Position numbers and translations under genes: made by a program. The notes beneath the pieces are model-generated. The model was given only the letters and a program-made list of their open reading frames with translations, was not told the DNA's origin and did not search any database. From Acetobacteraceae bacterium H6797 (GTDB taxonomy: Bacteria > Pseudomonadota > Alphaproteobacteria > Acetobacterales > Acetobacteraceae): a DNA stretch of 64,000 nucleotides. Each line of letters starts with the position of its first letter. Positions within the stretch are counted from its first letter, which is position 1. Below are positions 33,283-41,081 of this stretch, in pieces. Location of the stretch: assembly GCA_015223225.1 (NCBI GenBank), contig JADFCQ010000003.1:186001-250000 (forward strand), written 5' to 3'.

Positions 33283-34335
33283 TCAGCCGGGCATGGCGAC
33301 GCCCAGCTTCTCCGCCCACGGGCGGAGGTTGTCGATGATGCCGTCATGCAGCGGCACGGCATTGGCCGCGATGGCCTTGCGCTTGGCGACCGAGGCCTTG
33401 CCGCCCGGCAGGCGCACGCTGTCGAAGCCCTTGCGTGGCGGGTTGGTGCGGCAGAGTTCGGCCAGGTGGTCCGTCTGGCGCACGAAGGCCTCCTTGCCGC
33501 CGAAAGCGTCGGGGTCGATCACCTGGATGAAGACGCCGCCCAGCATGCCCTTGCCCGGCTTGTCCACGCGGCCATAGCCCGGCAGGCCCTGGGTGAGGGC
33601 CTCGGTCAGCAGCGCCCAGCCATAGCCCTTCTGCCCATGATCGAAGCCGCCGGCGGGCAGGATGGAGCCGCCCTGGGTCAGCACGGCCGGGTCGTTCGAG
33701 GGGTTGCCCTCGGCATCCATCAGCCAGTCATGCTCGTATTTCTTGCCCTCGCGCTGCATGCGCGCGGCCATGTTGTTGGTGGTGATGGAGGCGGAGATGT
33801 CAATCATCACCGGATCGCCCTTGGTGGGGAAACCGGCCGCGATCGGGTCGGGCGAATAGACCGGCTTGATGCCGCCATAGGGCGCCACGCTCGCCGTGCC
33901 GGGTGCGGAGGTCGCGATGATGGCCATGCAGCCCGCCTCGGTCACGCGCGGCAGATAGACCGCGAGGCAGGCGATGTGGTGGCTCTCGCGAATGGCGAAA
34001 CTCACCGTGCCATAGGTCTTCACGCGTTCCAGGCCGATATCGATGGCCTTCTCCGTGAGCCAGAGGCCCGAGAGTCGCTTGCCGTTCCAGGCCACGCAGG
34101 CGCCGCGGTCGCTGATGACCTCGGGCTCGCCGCTCTTGGCCAGCAGCCCCTGCTCCAGCTCGTCCAGATAGCGCGGCAGCAGGCCCAGGCCATGGGTGGT
34201 GTGGCCCATCAGGTCCGCCTCCACCAGCAGGCGCGAGACCGTGGCGGCCTTCTCGGCCTCCATGCCCGCCTTTTCCAGCAGGGCGGTGCCGAAGGCGCGC
34301 AGCGCGTCGGGGGAGTGGAGGGGGGCAGCGGTCAT
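33283..34335 (-). CDS. Malate/L-lactate dehydrogenase-2 (Ldh2/YlbC/ComC) family oxidoreductase
   Basis: This 350-residue enzyme of the Ldh2 fold is unrelated to classical LDH. Visible blocks are ADLMGHTTHGLGLLPRYL near residue 40-55 (catalytic His region), IRESHHIACLAVYLP, TSAPGTASVAPYGG and PVMIDISASITTNNMA. Family members use NAD(P) to oxidise or reduce sulfolactate, malate, ureidoglycolate or 2,3-diketogulonate. With the dehydratase downstream it probably handles an aldonic or aldaric acid intermediate. ATG 34335 is chosen on AAGGATC upstream and family N-terminus. Confidence 0.9.
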   Translation of the reverse strand: MTAAPLHSPDALRAFGTALLEKAGMEAEKAATVSRLLVEADLMGHTTHGLGLLPRYLDELEQGLLAKSGEPEVISDRGACVAWNGKRLSGLWLTEKAIDIGLERVKTYGTVSFAIRESHHIACLAVYLPRVTEAGCMAIIATSAPGTASVAPYGGIKPVYSPDPIAAGFPTKGDPVMIDISASITTNNMAARMQREGKKYEHDWLMDAEGNPSNDPAVLTQGGSILPAGGFDHGQKGYGWALLTEALTQGLPGYGRVDKPGKGMLGGVFIQVIDPDAFGGKEAFVRQTDHLAELCRTNPPRKGFDSVRLPGGKASVAKRKAIAANAVPLHDGIIDNLRPWAEKLGVAMPG

Positions 34336-34506
34336 CGGCAGCGATCCTTCGCGCAATATGGGCGAGGAGCGCCCCTGGCGCGGAGCATGGCTGGCGCATT
34401 TCGCCAAGGGACGTTTCTCTTGAGGATCAGGATGGCTGATATGGCAGCCCTGGGCAATCCGCCGACCGGCCTTGGCGCCTCACAGCGCCGGGGGCAGGAT
34501 GGCGCC

Positions 34507-34851
34507 ATGCTGCCCCTTTTCCTCTACGGCACCTTGCTCGATCCGCGGGTGCTGGCGCGCCAATCGGGCGATCCGCGCCTGGCGCGGCGCCTGCTGCCGG
34601 CCAAGGCGCGGGGCTTCCGCCGCGTTTTCCTGCGCGGCACGCCCTATCCGACGCTGCTGGCGGGAAAGCGGAAGGCCGCCGTGAAAGGCGCGCTGCTGCG
34701 CCCGACGCCGGCTGCCCTGGCACGTCTGAAGGCCTATGAGGGCCCCGGCTATCGGCTCACTCCGCTGACGGTCACCACGAAGCACGGCCCCCGCCGGGCC
34801 CGGGCCTGGATAGCGGCGCCCTGGCGGGCCGATCCCGCGCGGGATTGGTAG
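34507..34851 (+). CDS. Gamma-glutamylcyclotransferase-like (GGCT/AIG2) protein
   Basis: The protein has about 114 residues and the GGCT-fold signature LFLYGTLLDP at residues 4-13 and the probable catalytic glutamate in LKAYEGPGYRL near residue 78. The fold cyclises gamma-glutamyl amides to 5-oxoproline, but small bacterial members are rarely characterised. ATG 34507 is preceded by a purine-rich GGGGGCAGGATGG and gives the standard N-terminus; a start at 34432 would add 25 non-conserved residues. It is convergent with the next gene with two bases between stops. Confidence 0.85.
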   Translation: MLPLFLYGTLLDPRVLARQSGDPRLARRLLPAKARGFRRVFLRGTPYPTLLAGKRKAAVKGALLRPTPAALARLKAYEGPGYRLTPLTVTTKHGPRRARAWIAAPWRADPARDW

Positions 34852-34853
34852 CC

Positions 34854-35819
34854 TCAACCGATTTCGACCAGCTTCATCGCTTCGCCCACCGCCCGCCAAT
34901 CCGTGGCGATGCGCTGCCCGATCAGGTCCACCGAGAGCTCCACCGGCCGCAGCCCCACGCGCTCGAGCAATTGCCGCACCTGGGGAAGCCGGCTGGCCTC
35001 GGCGAAATCCGCGTTCAGTCTCTGGCGTATATCCAGCGGCACGCCGGCCGGCGCGACCACGGCGTACCAATAGTCCAGCGGCCAGTGTTCCACGCCGGCC
35101 TCGGGCAGGGTCGGCACTTCGGGCACGTCCGGCCAGCGGTGTTCGCCGATCACCACGGCGCCTCGCAACTGGCCGGACTGCACGAAGGAGACGGTGTTCG
35201 GCCCCATCACCGCATGGGCATCGCCCGCCAGCACCGCATTGATGGCGGGCACGATGCCGTTGAAGGGCGCGTGCAGCAGCTCGATGCCCAGCCGCTGCTG
35301 CAACAGGGCGCCGGCCACATGGCCATAGGAGCCGACACCTGGCGAGGCATAGACCAGCGCGCCGGGCTTCTGCCTGGCGAGGGCCACGAAACCCGGCAGA
35401 TCGGTCACCGGCAGGCCGCGGTTGAGGGCGAGGAGGTTGTAGCTCTCCCCCAGGAAAGCGACCGGCTCGAAATCCTTCACGGGGTCAAATTTAACCTGTG
35501 AAATTCGTGGAACCATGGTCAACACGGAATTGTTCACCAGGAGCAGCGTATGGCCATCGGGCTGCGCCGCCAGCGCCTGCTGCGCCCCGATACCGCCGCC
35601 GGCGCCCGGGCGGTTCTCCACCACCACGGGCTGTTTGTATTTCTGGGAGAGAATTTGCGCGATGGCCCGTGCCGCGCTGTCGCTCGTGGCGCCGGCGGGG
35701 AAGGGCGTGATGATGCGCAAAAGCTTGTTCGGCCAGGAATTTTCGGCCCTGGCAAAGCGAGGCGCCAGCGGCAGCGCGGCCGTTGCCGCCAGCAGCGCGC
35801 GGCGATGAAGGAAGGTCAT
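34854..35819 (-). CDS. Bug/TctC-family periplasmic receptor
   Basis: The 321-residue receptor has a signal MTFLHRRALLAATAALPLAP to ARA and motifs WPNKLLRIITPFPAGATSD and VVENRPGAGGGIGAQQALA. It is an orphan with no TctAB nearby. An unusual feature is the ITPFPAGATSD variant in place of VPFxxGGxxD. It is divergent from the periplasmic-binding-fold gene at 35970 across an AT-rich spacer. Confidence 0.92.
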   Translation of the reverse strand: MTFLHRRALLAATAALPLAPRFARAENSWPNKLLRIITPFPAGATSDSAARAIAQILSQKYKQPVVVENRPGAGGGIGAQQALAAQPDGHTLLLVNNSVLTMVPRISQVKFDPVKDFEPVAFLGESYNLLALNRGLPVTDLPGFVALARQKPGALVYASPGVGSYGHVAGALLQQRLGIELLHAPFNGIVPAINAVLAGDAHAVMGPNTVSFVQSGQLRGAVVIGEHRWPDVPEVPTLPEAGVEHWPLDYWYAVVAPAGVPLDIRQRLNADFAEASRLPQVRQLLERVGLRPVELSVDLIGQRIATDWRAVGEAMKLVEIG

Positions 35820-35870
35820 GGGCAGCTTCCGGAATGCGGCATGTTGCCAGACACCATCGGGACGGCGCTC

Positions 35871-35905
35871 TTGAGAATCAACACATAAAAAGAGTCTAAT
35901 TATTA
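35871..35905 (+). promoter_or_regulatory. Candidate sigma-70 promoter in an AT-rich island
   Basis: TTGAGA at 35871-35876 and TCTAAT at 35895-35900 are separated by 18 bases, and the stretch 35875-35920 is far richer in A and T than anything around it. It would drive the rightward gene starting at 35970. The match to consensus is partial. Confidence 0.45.
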
Positions 35906-35969
35906 TTTTACGAGGTTGATGTGCTGTTTTGCCGGTCCTAGTCTCCCGTCATCGAACCAGGAGATCGTC

Positions 35970-36833
35970 ATGTCCGAGACAGCATCCCGCCCCGTGCTGC
36001 GCATCGCGCCCAATAGCCCCGTCTTCGACCTGCCCATCCACGTCGCGCTGGAGCATGGGCTCTTCGAGAAGGAAGGGCTCGATGTCGCCTTCGCCGGCGC
36101 CTATGACGCCAATATCTCCTCCGACGACGCCTTCGTCCGGCAGAAGGAGGCGCTGTTCGAGAGCGGCGGCGCCAGCGCCTATAATCTCTGCGAATGGGCC
36201 GGCTTCGACCGTTCCGAGCGCGGGCGCCGGCGCAGCGTGGTGGCCTCGCTCCGTCCCGCCGTTGCGGCCCAGGCGCTGGTGACCTTCGATTCAGCGCTGC
36301 GCGAACCGCGTGACCTCGTGAAAGTGCCTGTCGCCATCAACGACCGCACGGGTTCGCATTACACTGCGCTGCAATTCCTCGAAGGCGCGCTCGAACGCGA
36401 CGAGATCGTGCTGACGCATGAGGGCTCGCCGCTCGCCCGCTATGAAGCGCTGAAATCCGGCAAGGTTCGCGTGGCGATGGTGATGGAGCCCTATATCAGC
36501 CTGCTGCTGAAGGAAGGCGCCCATCTCATCGGCACGATCTTCTATCGCGGCTCGCAGGTGATCTCGCCCGATCTGCCGCCCGAGGCCGTCGCCGCCTATA
36601 CCCGCGCGGTGGACGAGGCCGCCGCGCTGATCACCGCCGATTTCGCGCGCTACAAGCATTATATCGTCCAGCCCGTGAAGGACCGGCTGAAGCCGGAGGA
36701 GCTCGCGGACCACTTCGTCCATTACGCGCCCTCGCGCCCCGTGGATGCGGAGCGCTTCAACCATACCTACGCCTGGATGAAATCCTGGGGCCTCACCGAG
36801 GGCCGCAACGATTACGCGACCCTCGTGGCTTAA
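35970..36833 (+). CDS. NMT1/THI5-like periplasmic-binding-fold protein without signal peptide
   Basis: The 287-residue protein has the two-lobe SBP fold typical of SsuA/TauA/NMT1 proteins: LRIAPNSPVFDLPIHVALEHGL, EKEGLDVAF, VAINDRTGSHYTALQFLEGAL and VRVAMVMEPYISLLLKEGA. It lacks any N-terminal signal or lipobox, the mature-like sequence beginning ten residues after ATG 35970 (CCAGGAGATC upstream). Extending upstream adds only a cysteine-rich non-signal stretch. So it may be a cytoplasmic enzyme or ligand sensor using this fold, as with THI5 or 4,5-dihydroxyphthalate decarboxylase relatives. No ABC permease is adjacent. Confidence 0.8.
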   Translation: MSETASRPVLRIAPNSPVFDLPIHVALEHGLFEKEGLDVAFAGAYDANISSDDAFVRQKEALFESGGASAYNLCEWAGFDRSERGRRRSVVASLRPAVAAQALVTFDSALREPRDLVKVPVAINDRTGSHYTALQFLEGALERDEIVLTHEGSPLARYEALKSGKVRVAMVMEPYISLLLKEGAHLIGTIFYRGSQVISPDLPPEAVAAYTRAVDEAAALITADFARYKHYIVQPVKDRLKPEELADHFVHYAPSRPVDAERFNHTYAWMKSWGLTEGRNDYATLVA

Positions 36834-36849
36834 ATCGCCCGGCCTGAAC

Positions 36850-37803
36850 TCAACCCGCCTGGATTGGGTTCAGGCTCACCGAGGTCGCGGCCAATAGCGT
36901 CTCGACCGTTTCGAGCACCTTGGCGACCGGGAGGTTCTTCAGATCGGCTTCCTGGATCACCGTGCTCCATTCCCCGGCGGGGCCGCGCGGGGCGTGTTTG
37001 GCGGGGACGCCGGCCGCCGAGAAAAGGGCGATGGCCGGCGGGCCCATGCAGGCGGCGAGATGCATCGGCCCGGTATCGTTGCCCACCAGCAGCCTGGCAC
37101 CCGCCGCGAGCGTCGCGATATCGAAGAAGCTGGTTTTCATCGTGAGATCCAGCGCCTCCGGGCAGGCGGCGAGAATGGCGGCGGCCGCACTTTCCTCGGC
37201 CTTGCCGCCGATGATCACCGGCCGCAGCCCGCGCTCCATCAGCGCGGCGGCGAGGGCGGCGTAATTCTCCGCCGGCCAGCGCTTCACCGCGCCCACGCCC
37301 GCGCCGCCGGGCATCAGCAGCGCATAGGGCGTGTCGGGCGCGAGGCCGCGCTCCTCCAGCAGCCAGTCATGGCGGGGCGGCGGGAAGTCGGTGACGCCCG
37401 CCACGCGGATCTGCTCCTTCAGCCGGTCCACGCTATGCAACTGGCGGCGGTTGGGCGCGTCATGCGGATGCGAGCAGCCGGGCGCGATGCCGTTCCAGGG
37501 CGGACGGCCGGCGAGGCGGAAATAGCGGGCGCTACGGCTCGACGTCTGCAGGTCATAGACGAAGTCATAGCCGCGCAGGGCCTTGCGGGTGCGCAGCAGC
37601 GCCAGCACGTCCCACCAGGGCCGGCGATCCAGGGCGATCACCTGATCGAACCAGCCGCTGCGCTCGGCCATGGCGCGGAAGGGCGGCGTGGTCAGCAGCG
37701 TCAGCCTGTCCTTGGCATGATGCTGGCGCAGCGCCTCGAAAGCATGGAAGGCGTGAACGAAATCGCCCAGCGCGCCGAGCTTGATGATGAGGATGTTCTT
37801 CAT
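36850..37803 (-). CDS. Glycosyltransferase family 9 (heptosyltransferase-like)
   Basis: The 317-residue GT-B enzyme has N-terminal ILIIKLGALGDFVHAFHAFEAL, characteristic of the GT9 LPS heptosyltransferases, and the donor-binding half LLMPGGAGVGAVKRWPAENYAAL and LVGNDTGPMHLAACMGPPAIALF. It acts at the inner face of the membrane in LPS-core or related glycan assembly. No other LPS genes lie nearby. A hairpin of GCCTGAAC and GTTCAGGC (36842-36875) overlaps its 3' end and could help separate it from the convergent gene. Confidence 0.92.
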   Translation of the reverse strand: MKNILIIKLGALGDFVHAFHAFEALRQHHAKDRLTLLTTPPFRAMAERSGWFDQVIALDRRPWWDVLALLRTRKALRGYDFVYDLQTSSRSARYFRLAGRPPWNGIAPGCSHPHDAPNRRQLHSVDRLKEQIRVAGVTDFPPPRHDWLLEERGLAPDTPYALLMPGGAGVGAVKRWPAENYAALAAALMERGLRPVIIGGKAEESAAAAILAACPEALDLTMKTSFFDIATLAAGARLLVGNDTGPMHLAACMGPPAIALFSAAGVPAKHAPRGPAGEWSTVIQEADLKNLPVAKVLETVETLLAATSVSLNPIQAG

Positions 37804-37907
37804 GAGCGACCTGCCCGTCCGAGGGGGACGGTATTGCGGGCGAATGTAGCATCCGGCGCGGCCGCGATGTCATCCGGGCGAGTTTGACAAAATGTTGTGG
37901 CCGCAAC

Positions 37908-39020
37908 TTAGCGCAAGACGGCCTCGCAGGCTTGCCTGATTTCCGCCCGCACAGGCCCATCCCTTGGAGCGTCGGCGATGGTGGTGAACCAATGCTCTGG
38001 CGGATGGCGCCCGGCGGCCCGGCTGAAGCTCAGGCCGCGCAGCACCGCCTCCGCGCGCGGCGGCAGGCGTGGCGGCAGGGGGAAATCGTTCAGCGTACCC
38101 CAGACCCCGGCCCAGCAGCGCGCGACCGTCCAGGGATTATAGCCCCCGCCGCCTGTCACGATCAGCCGCGGCGCGATCTCCCGGAGGGCCAGGGCCACGG
38201 CGCGATGGGCATTGTTGGATAGGGAAAGCCGCGCCAATGGGTCTTCTTCCAGCGCATCCGCCCCGCATTGGAGCATGATGCCCTCGGGCCGGAAGCGCTC
38301 GGCCAGCGGCAGGATGGCGTGGTGCAGCACATGCGCCATCTCGCTGTCGTTGAAGCCGGTCGGCACGGGGATGTTCCGCGCCATGCCGCCCGCCCGGTCA
38401 TCGAGCGCGCCGGTAAAGGGCCAGCGATTGGCCTCATGCACCGAGACGGTCAGGACGCGGTCATCGTCATGGAAGGCATCCTGCACGCCATCGCCGTGAT
38501 GCGCGTCGATATCGACATAGAGCAGCCGTGTCAGACCGAGATCGAGCCAGGCGAGCAGCCCCAGCACTGTATCGTTCAGATAGCAGAAGCCGGCCGCGCG
38601 ATCGGGCATGCCGTGATGCGTGCCGCCGCCCGGCACATGGACCACACCGCCTTCCTCCGCCGTCAGCCTGGCGGCCAGGATCATCCCGCCCGCCCCGGTC
38701 GCCGGGCGGCGGAAGACCTCGCGATAGATCGGGTTGCCATGAGCGCCGAGATGGTGCCGCGCGCGCTCCGCCTCGCTCACGGCCTGGGCTGTCTCGACCC
38801 GCATCAGGGCGGCGATATAGTCGGGCGTGTGGAAGCGGGTGAGCTGCTCCACACTCGCCTGCGGGCTGTCGATGTAATGCTCGGGCTCGATCCAGCCCAG
38901 CGCCTCGCAGAGATCGAGCATCGGCGGCACGCGGGGAATGGCCAGCGGATGTTTCGGCCCATAAGTCGAGCCGCGATAGATGGCGGAGCCGATGAGCCTC
39001 GGCGGCGGATAGCGTGTCAC
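37908..39020 (-). CDS. Histone-deacetylase-superfamily deacetylase (AcuC-like)
   Basis: The 370-residue arginase/HDAC-fold enzyme has the tandem active-site histidines H135-H136 in GGGTHHGM and a zinc site DIDAHHGDGV (D172, H174) with a further Asp in QCGADALEEDP. The glycine-rich GGGGYNPW near the C-terminal third and the catalytic tyrosine region complete the family pattern. Bacterial relatives deacetylate acetyl-lysine (AcuC, acting on acetyl-CoA synthetase) or acetylated polyamines. AcuA/Acs partners are not in the window, so the substrate is open. Confidence 0.92.
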   Translation of the reverse strand: MTRYPPPRLIGSAIYRGSTYGPKHPLAIPRVPPMLDLCEALGWIEPEHYIDSPQASVEQLTRFHTPDYIAALMRVETAQAVSEAERARHHLGAHGNPIYREVFRRPATGAGGMILAARLTAEEGGVVHVPGGGTHHGMPDRAAGFCYLNDTVLGLLAWLDLGLTRLLYVDIDAHHGDGVQDAFHDDDRVLTVSVHEANRWPFTGALDDRAGGMARNIPVPTGFNDSEMAHVLHHAILPLAERFRPEGIMLQCGADALEEDPLARLSLSNNAHRAVALALREIAPRLIVTGGGGYNPWTVARCWAGVWGTLNDFPLPPRLPPRAEAVLRGLSFSRAAGRHPPEHWFTTIADAPRDGPVRAEIRQACEAVLR

Positions 39021-39057
39021 GGCTCAGATGATGGCGCGGCTTGCCGGGGCTTCAAGC

Positions 39058-40047
39058 TCACAGCGTGAAGGTGATGGGCAGGCGCACGGTGCTCCAGACC
39101 GCGCGGCCGTCGCGCAGCGCGGGCTCGAAGCGGCAGCGTTTGGCGGCGAGGCGGGCGGCCTCGTCCAGCACCGCCCAACCGCTGCTTTCCTGCACCTCGA
39201 CGAAGACGGTGCGGCCGTCATTCGAGACGCGCATCTTGAGCAGCACCCGCCCGGCCCAGCCAGCCTCTCGCGCTTGCTCAGGATAGGTCACCGGCACGAG
39301 GCATTCCGGGGTCCGCAGGGCCGCGAGACGTGCCTCGCCGGCCGGGGCAGGCGCCTGATCGGCTTGGAGTGGCCCGGGGGCGGATAGGCGAGGAGCGATC
39401 GATGTCCCCGTGGCGGCGGCCTGACTCGTGTTCGGGGCGGGCTGGCGCAAGGTCTCCTGCCGAGCCTCCGCAGGGACTGGCGCGAGGACTTGGCGCGGGC
39501 TGCTACTGGGCCGCTGCTGGGTGATGGCGGGCTGTCGTTGAGCCTCGGGAGCGGCGGCGGCAAGGGCTGGGCTCGGGTTAGGGGCAGGCGGGCGAGGGAT
39601 GGTCGTAGCCTCCAGTCGAGCCGCCGGTGCGGCCGCGGCGATGGCTTGGCTGGCACTGGATTCGGATGGCGTTGCGGCAGGCAGTGGCCGGGCCTCCGCT
39701 GTGGCCGAGGTCACGGCGCGCGGCGGGGCGGGCGGGAGCGGCAGGGCGACTTCCACCGCCTCCTCGCTCGCCGCCGGAATCTCCACCACAGATGATGGCA
39801 CCTCATCAGGCACGCTCGCGGCCTCCGGCGCGGTTTCCGCGGCCGCCGTCTCCTCGGCGGCCCACTCCTGCCACCGCATCTCCACGCTCCGCGCCTCACC
39901 CGCCTCCGGCAGGCCCGGCGCCGGCTGCCACAACAGCCAGCCCATGCCGCCCAGATGCGCCGTCACGCTCGCCAACAGCGCCGGGATCAGCCACCACCTC
40001 GCGCCCCGCCGTGGTGGTGGCAGGCGCCAGGCGCCCTCCGGCGTCAC
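39058..40047 (-). CDS. TonB-family energy transducer
   Basis: The 329-residue protein has a short cytoplasmic tail and one membrane helix at about residues 19-40 (WWLIPALLASVTAHLGGMGW). A long Ala/Pro-rich periplasmic linker spans about 45-240. The C-terminal TonB domain includes VTYPEQAREAGWAGRVLLKMRV and AAKRCRFEPAL. It would transmit proton-motive force to outer-membrane receptors. ExbB, ExbD and TonB-dependent receptors are not adjacent. It starts at GTG 40047, overlapping the CDF transporter stop by four bases, an unusual coupling to a metal exporter gene. Confidence 0.88.
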   Translation of the reverse strand: MTPEGAWRLPPPRRGARWWLIPALLASVTAHLGGMGWLLWQPAPGLPEAGEARSVEMRWQEWAAEETAAAETAPEAASVPDEVPSSVVEIPAASEEAVEVALPLPPAPPRAVTSATAEARPLPAATPSESSASQAIAAAAPAARLEATTIPRPPAPNPSPALAAAAPEAQRQPAITQQRPSSSPRQVLAPVPAEARQETLRQPAPNTSQAAATGTSIAPRLSAPGPLQADQAPAPAGEARLAALRTPECLVPVTYPEQAREAGWAGRVLLKMRVSNDGRTVFVEVQESSGWAVLDEAARLAAKRCRFEPALRDGRAVWSTVRLPITFTL

Positions 40048-40934
40048 AGGACGAGCACGCCCTTGTGCTTCGCCTTGCCTTCCGGCTCGACATGGATGGT
40101 GATCACCGCGGCACCCAACTCGGCCTTGAGCGCCGCCTCGATCCGGTCGCAGATGCTATGCGCGGCCTCGACCGTCATATCCGCCGGCACCACGAGGTGG
40201 AATTCCACGAAGGTGTAGCGCCCGGCATGGCGCGTGCGCAGGTCATGCGCCTCGATGGCGCCCTCGGCATTGTCGGAAACGAGGCTGCGGATGCGGTTCA
40301 GCAGATCGGGCGCCACCGCCTCGTCCATCAGCCCGCCCACGCTCTCGCGCACCAGCCCATAGCCGGAGAAGAGAATATTCGCGGCCGTCAGCGCCGCCAG
40401 CAGCGGGTCGAACCACAGGATGCCGGTGAGGGCCACGATGCCGACGCCCACCAGCACGCCGATCGAGGTCACCACATCCGAGAGCAGATGCCGCGCATCG
40501 GCCACCAGGGCAGGGGAGCGCAGGGCGCGGCCCTTGCGGAAGAGATAGGCCGACCAGAGCCCGTTCAGCCCCGTGGCCGCCGCCGAGATCAGCAGGCCGA
40601 CGCTCGCCTGTTCCGGCGCGCGCGGGGCCAGGAAGGCGTCCCAGCTCTCCTTCATGATGAGCAGGGCGGCCACGATGATCAGCGCGCCCTCGAGCACGGC
40701 CGAGAAATACTCGGCCTTGGCATGGCCGTAGGGGTGGTTCTCATCGGCCGGCTGGATGGAGAGGCGAATGGCCAGCAGCGCCGCGAAAGCGGCAGCCACG
40801 TTCACCACGCTTTCCAGCGCATCGGCCATCAGTGCGACGCTGCCCGTGAGCCACCAGGCCCCCGCCTTCAGCGCCAGCACGCTGAGGGCGACGATGACGC
40901 TGCCGCCCGCGATCCGGACCGCGACATTGGTCAT
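40044..40934 (-). CDS. Cation diffusion facilitator (CDF) family metal transporter
   Basis: The 296-residue protein has a six-helix CDF domain and a C-terminal cytoplasmic metal-sensing domain. Metal-site candidates are D38 in MADALESVVN (helix 2) and H149-x-x-x-D153 in DARHLLSDV (helix 5). The cytoplasmic loop motif HPYGHAKAEYF is typical. It probably exports Zn, Fe, Co or Mn divalent ions; the helix-2 site lacks the second Asp of FieF/YiiP, so metal specificity is not safely predicted. A cluster of GTGAC repeats lies just upstream of its start. Confidence 0.92.
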   Translation of the reverse strand: MTNVAVRIAGGSVIVALSVLALKAGAWWLTGSVALMADALESVVNVAAAFAALLAIRLSIQPADENHPYGHAKAEYFSAVLEGALIIVAALLIMKESWDAFLAPRAPEQASVGLLISAAATGLNGLWSAYLFRKGRALRSPALVADARHLLSDVVTSIGVLVGVGIVALTGILWFDPLLAALTAANILFSGYGLVRESVGGLMDEAVAPDLLNRIRSLVSDNAEGAIEAHDLRTRHAGRYTFVEFHLVVPADMTVEAAHSICDRIEAALKAELGAAVITIHVEPEGKAKHKGVLVL

Positions 40935-40956
40935 GCCGGGCGCCCTCGGCTCGCCG

Positions 40957-40991
40957 GTGTCACGATGTCACGGGTCACGATGATGTCACGC
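40957..40991. repeat. Short GTGAC-type repeats upstream of the CDF gene
   Basis: Read on the minus strand, four copies of GTGAC occur within about 33 bases, two of them in the larger unit CGTGACATC. They sit 24-57 bases before the CDF start codon, where an operator would be expected. They could also be a small slippage repeat. Confidence 0.4.
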
Positions 40992-41081
40992 GCTTGGGCC
41001 ATGGCTTCCCGTCTCGGTCGTCGTCAGGCGCGGGCCGGCGCCATGGCACCGGTCCGCCCACTGGCCTCTACCCCGCCGAGG

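Noticed and set aside
37883-37911. Consensus-like TTGACA before the HDAC gene end
   Set aside because: No matching -10 and it points rightward into the antisense strand of the deacetylase gene with no gene to serve.
39360-39900. Repetitive Ala/Pro-coding DNA considered as a tandem repeat locus
   Set aside because: It is the normal low-complexity periplasmic linker of TonB, without a regular nucleotide period.
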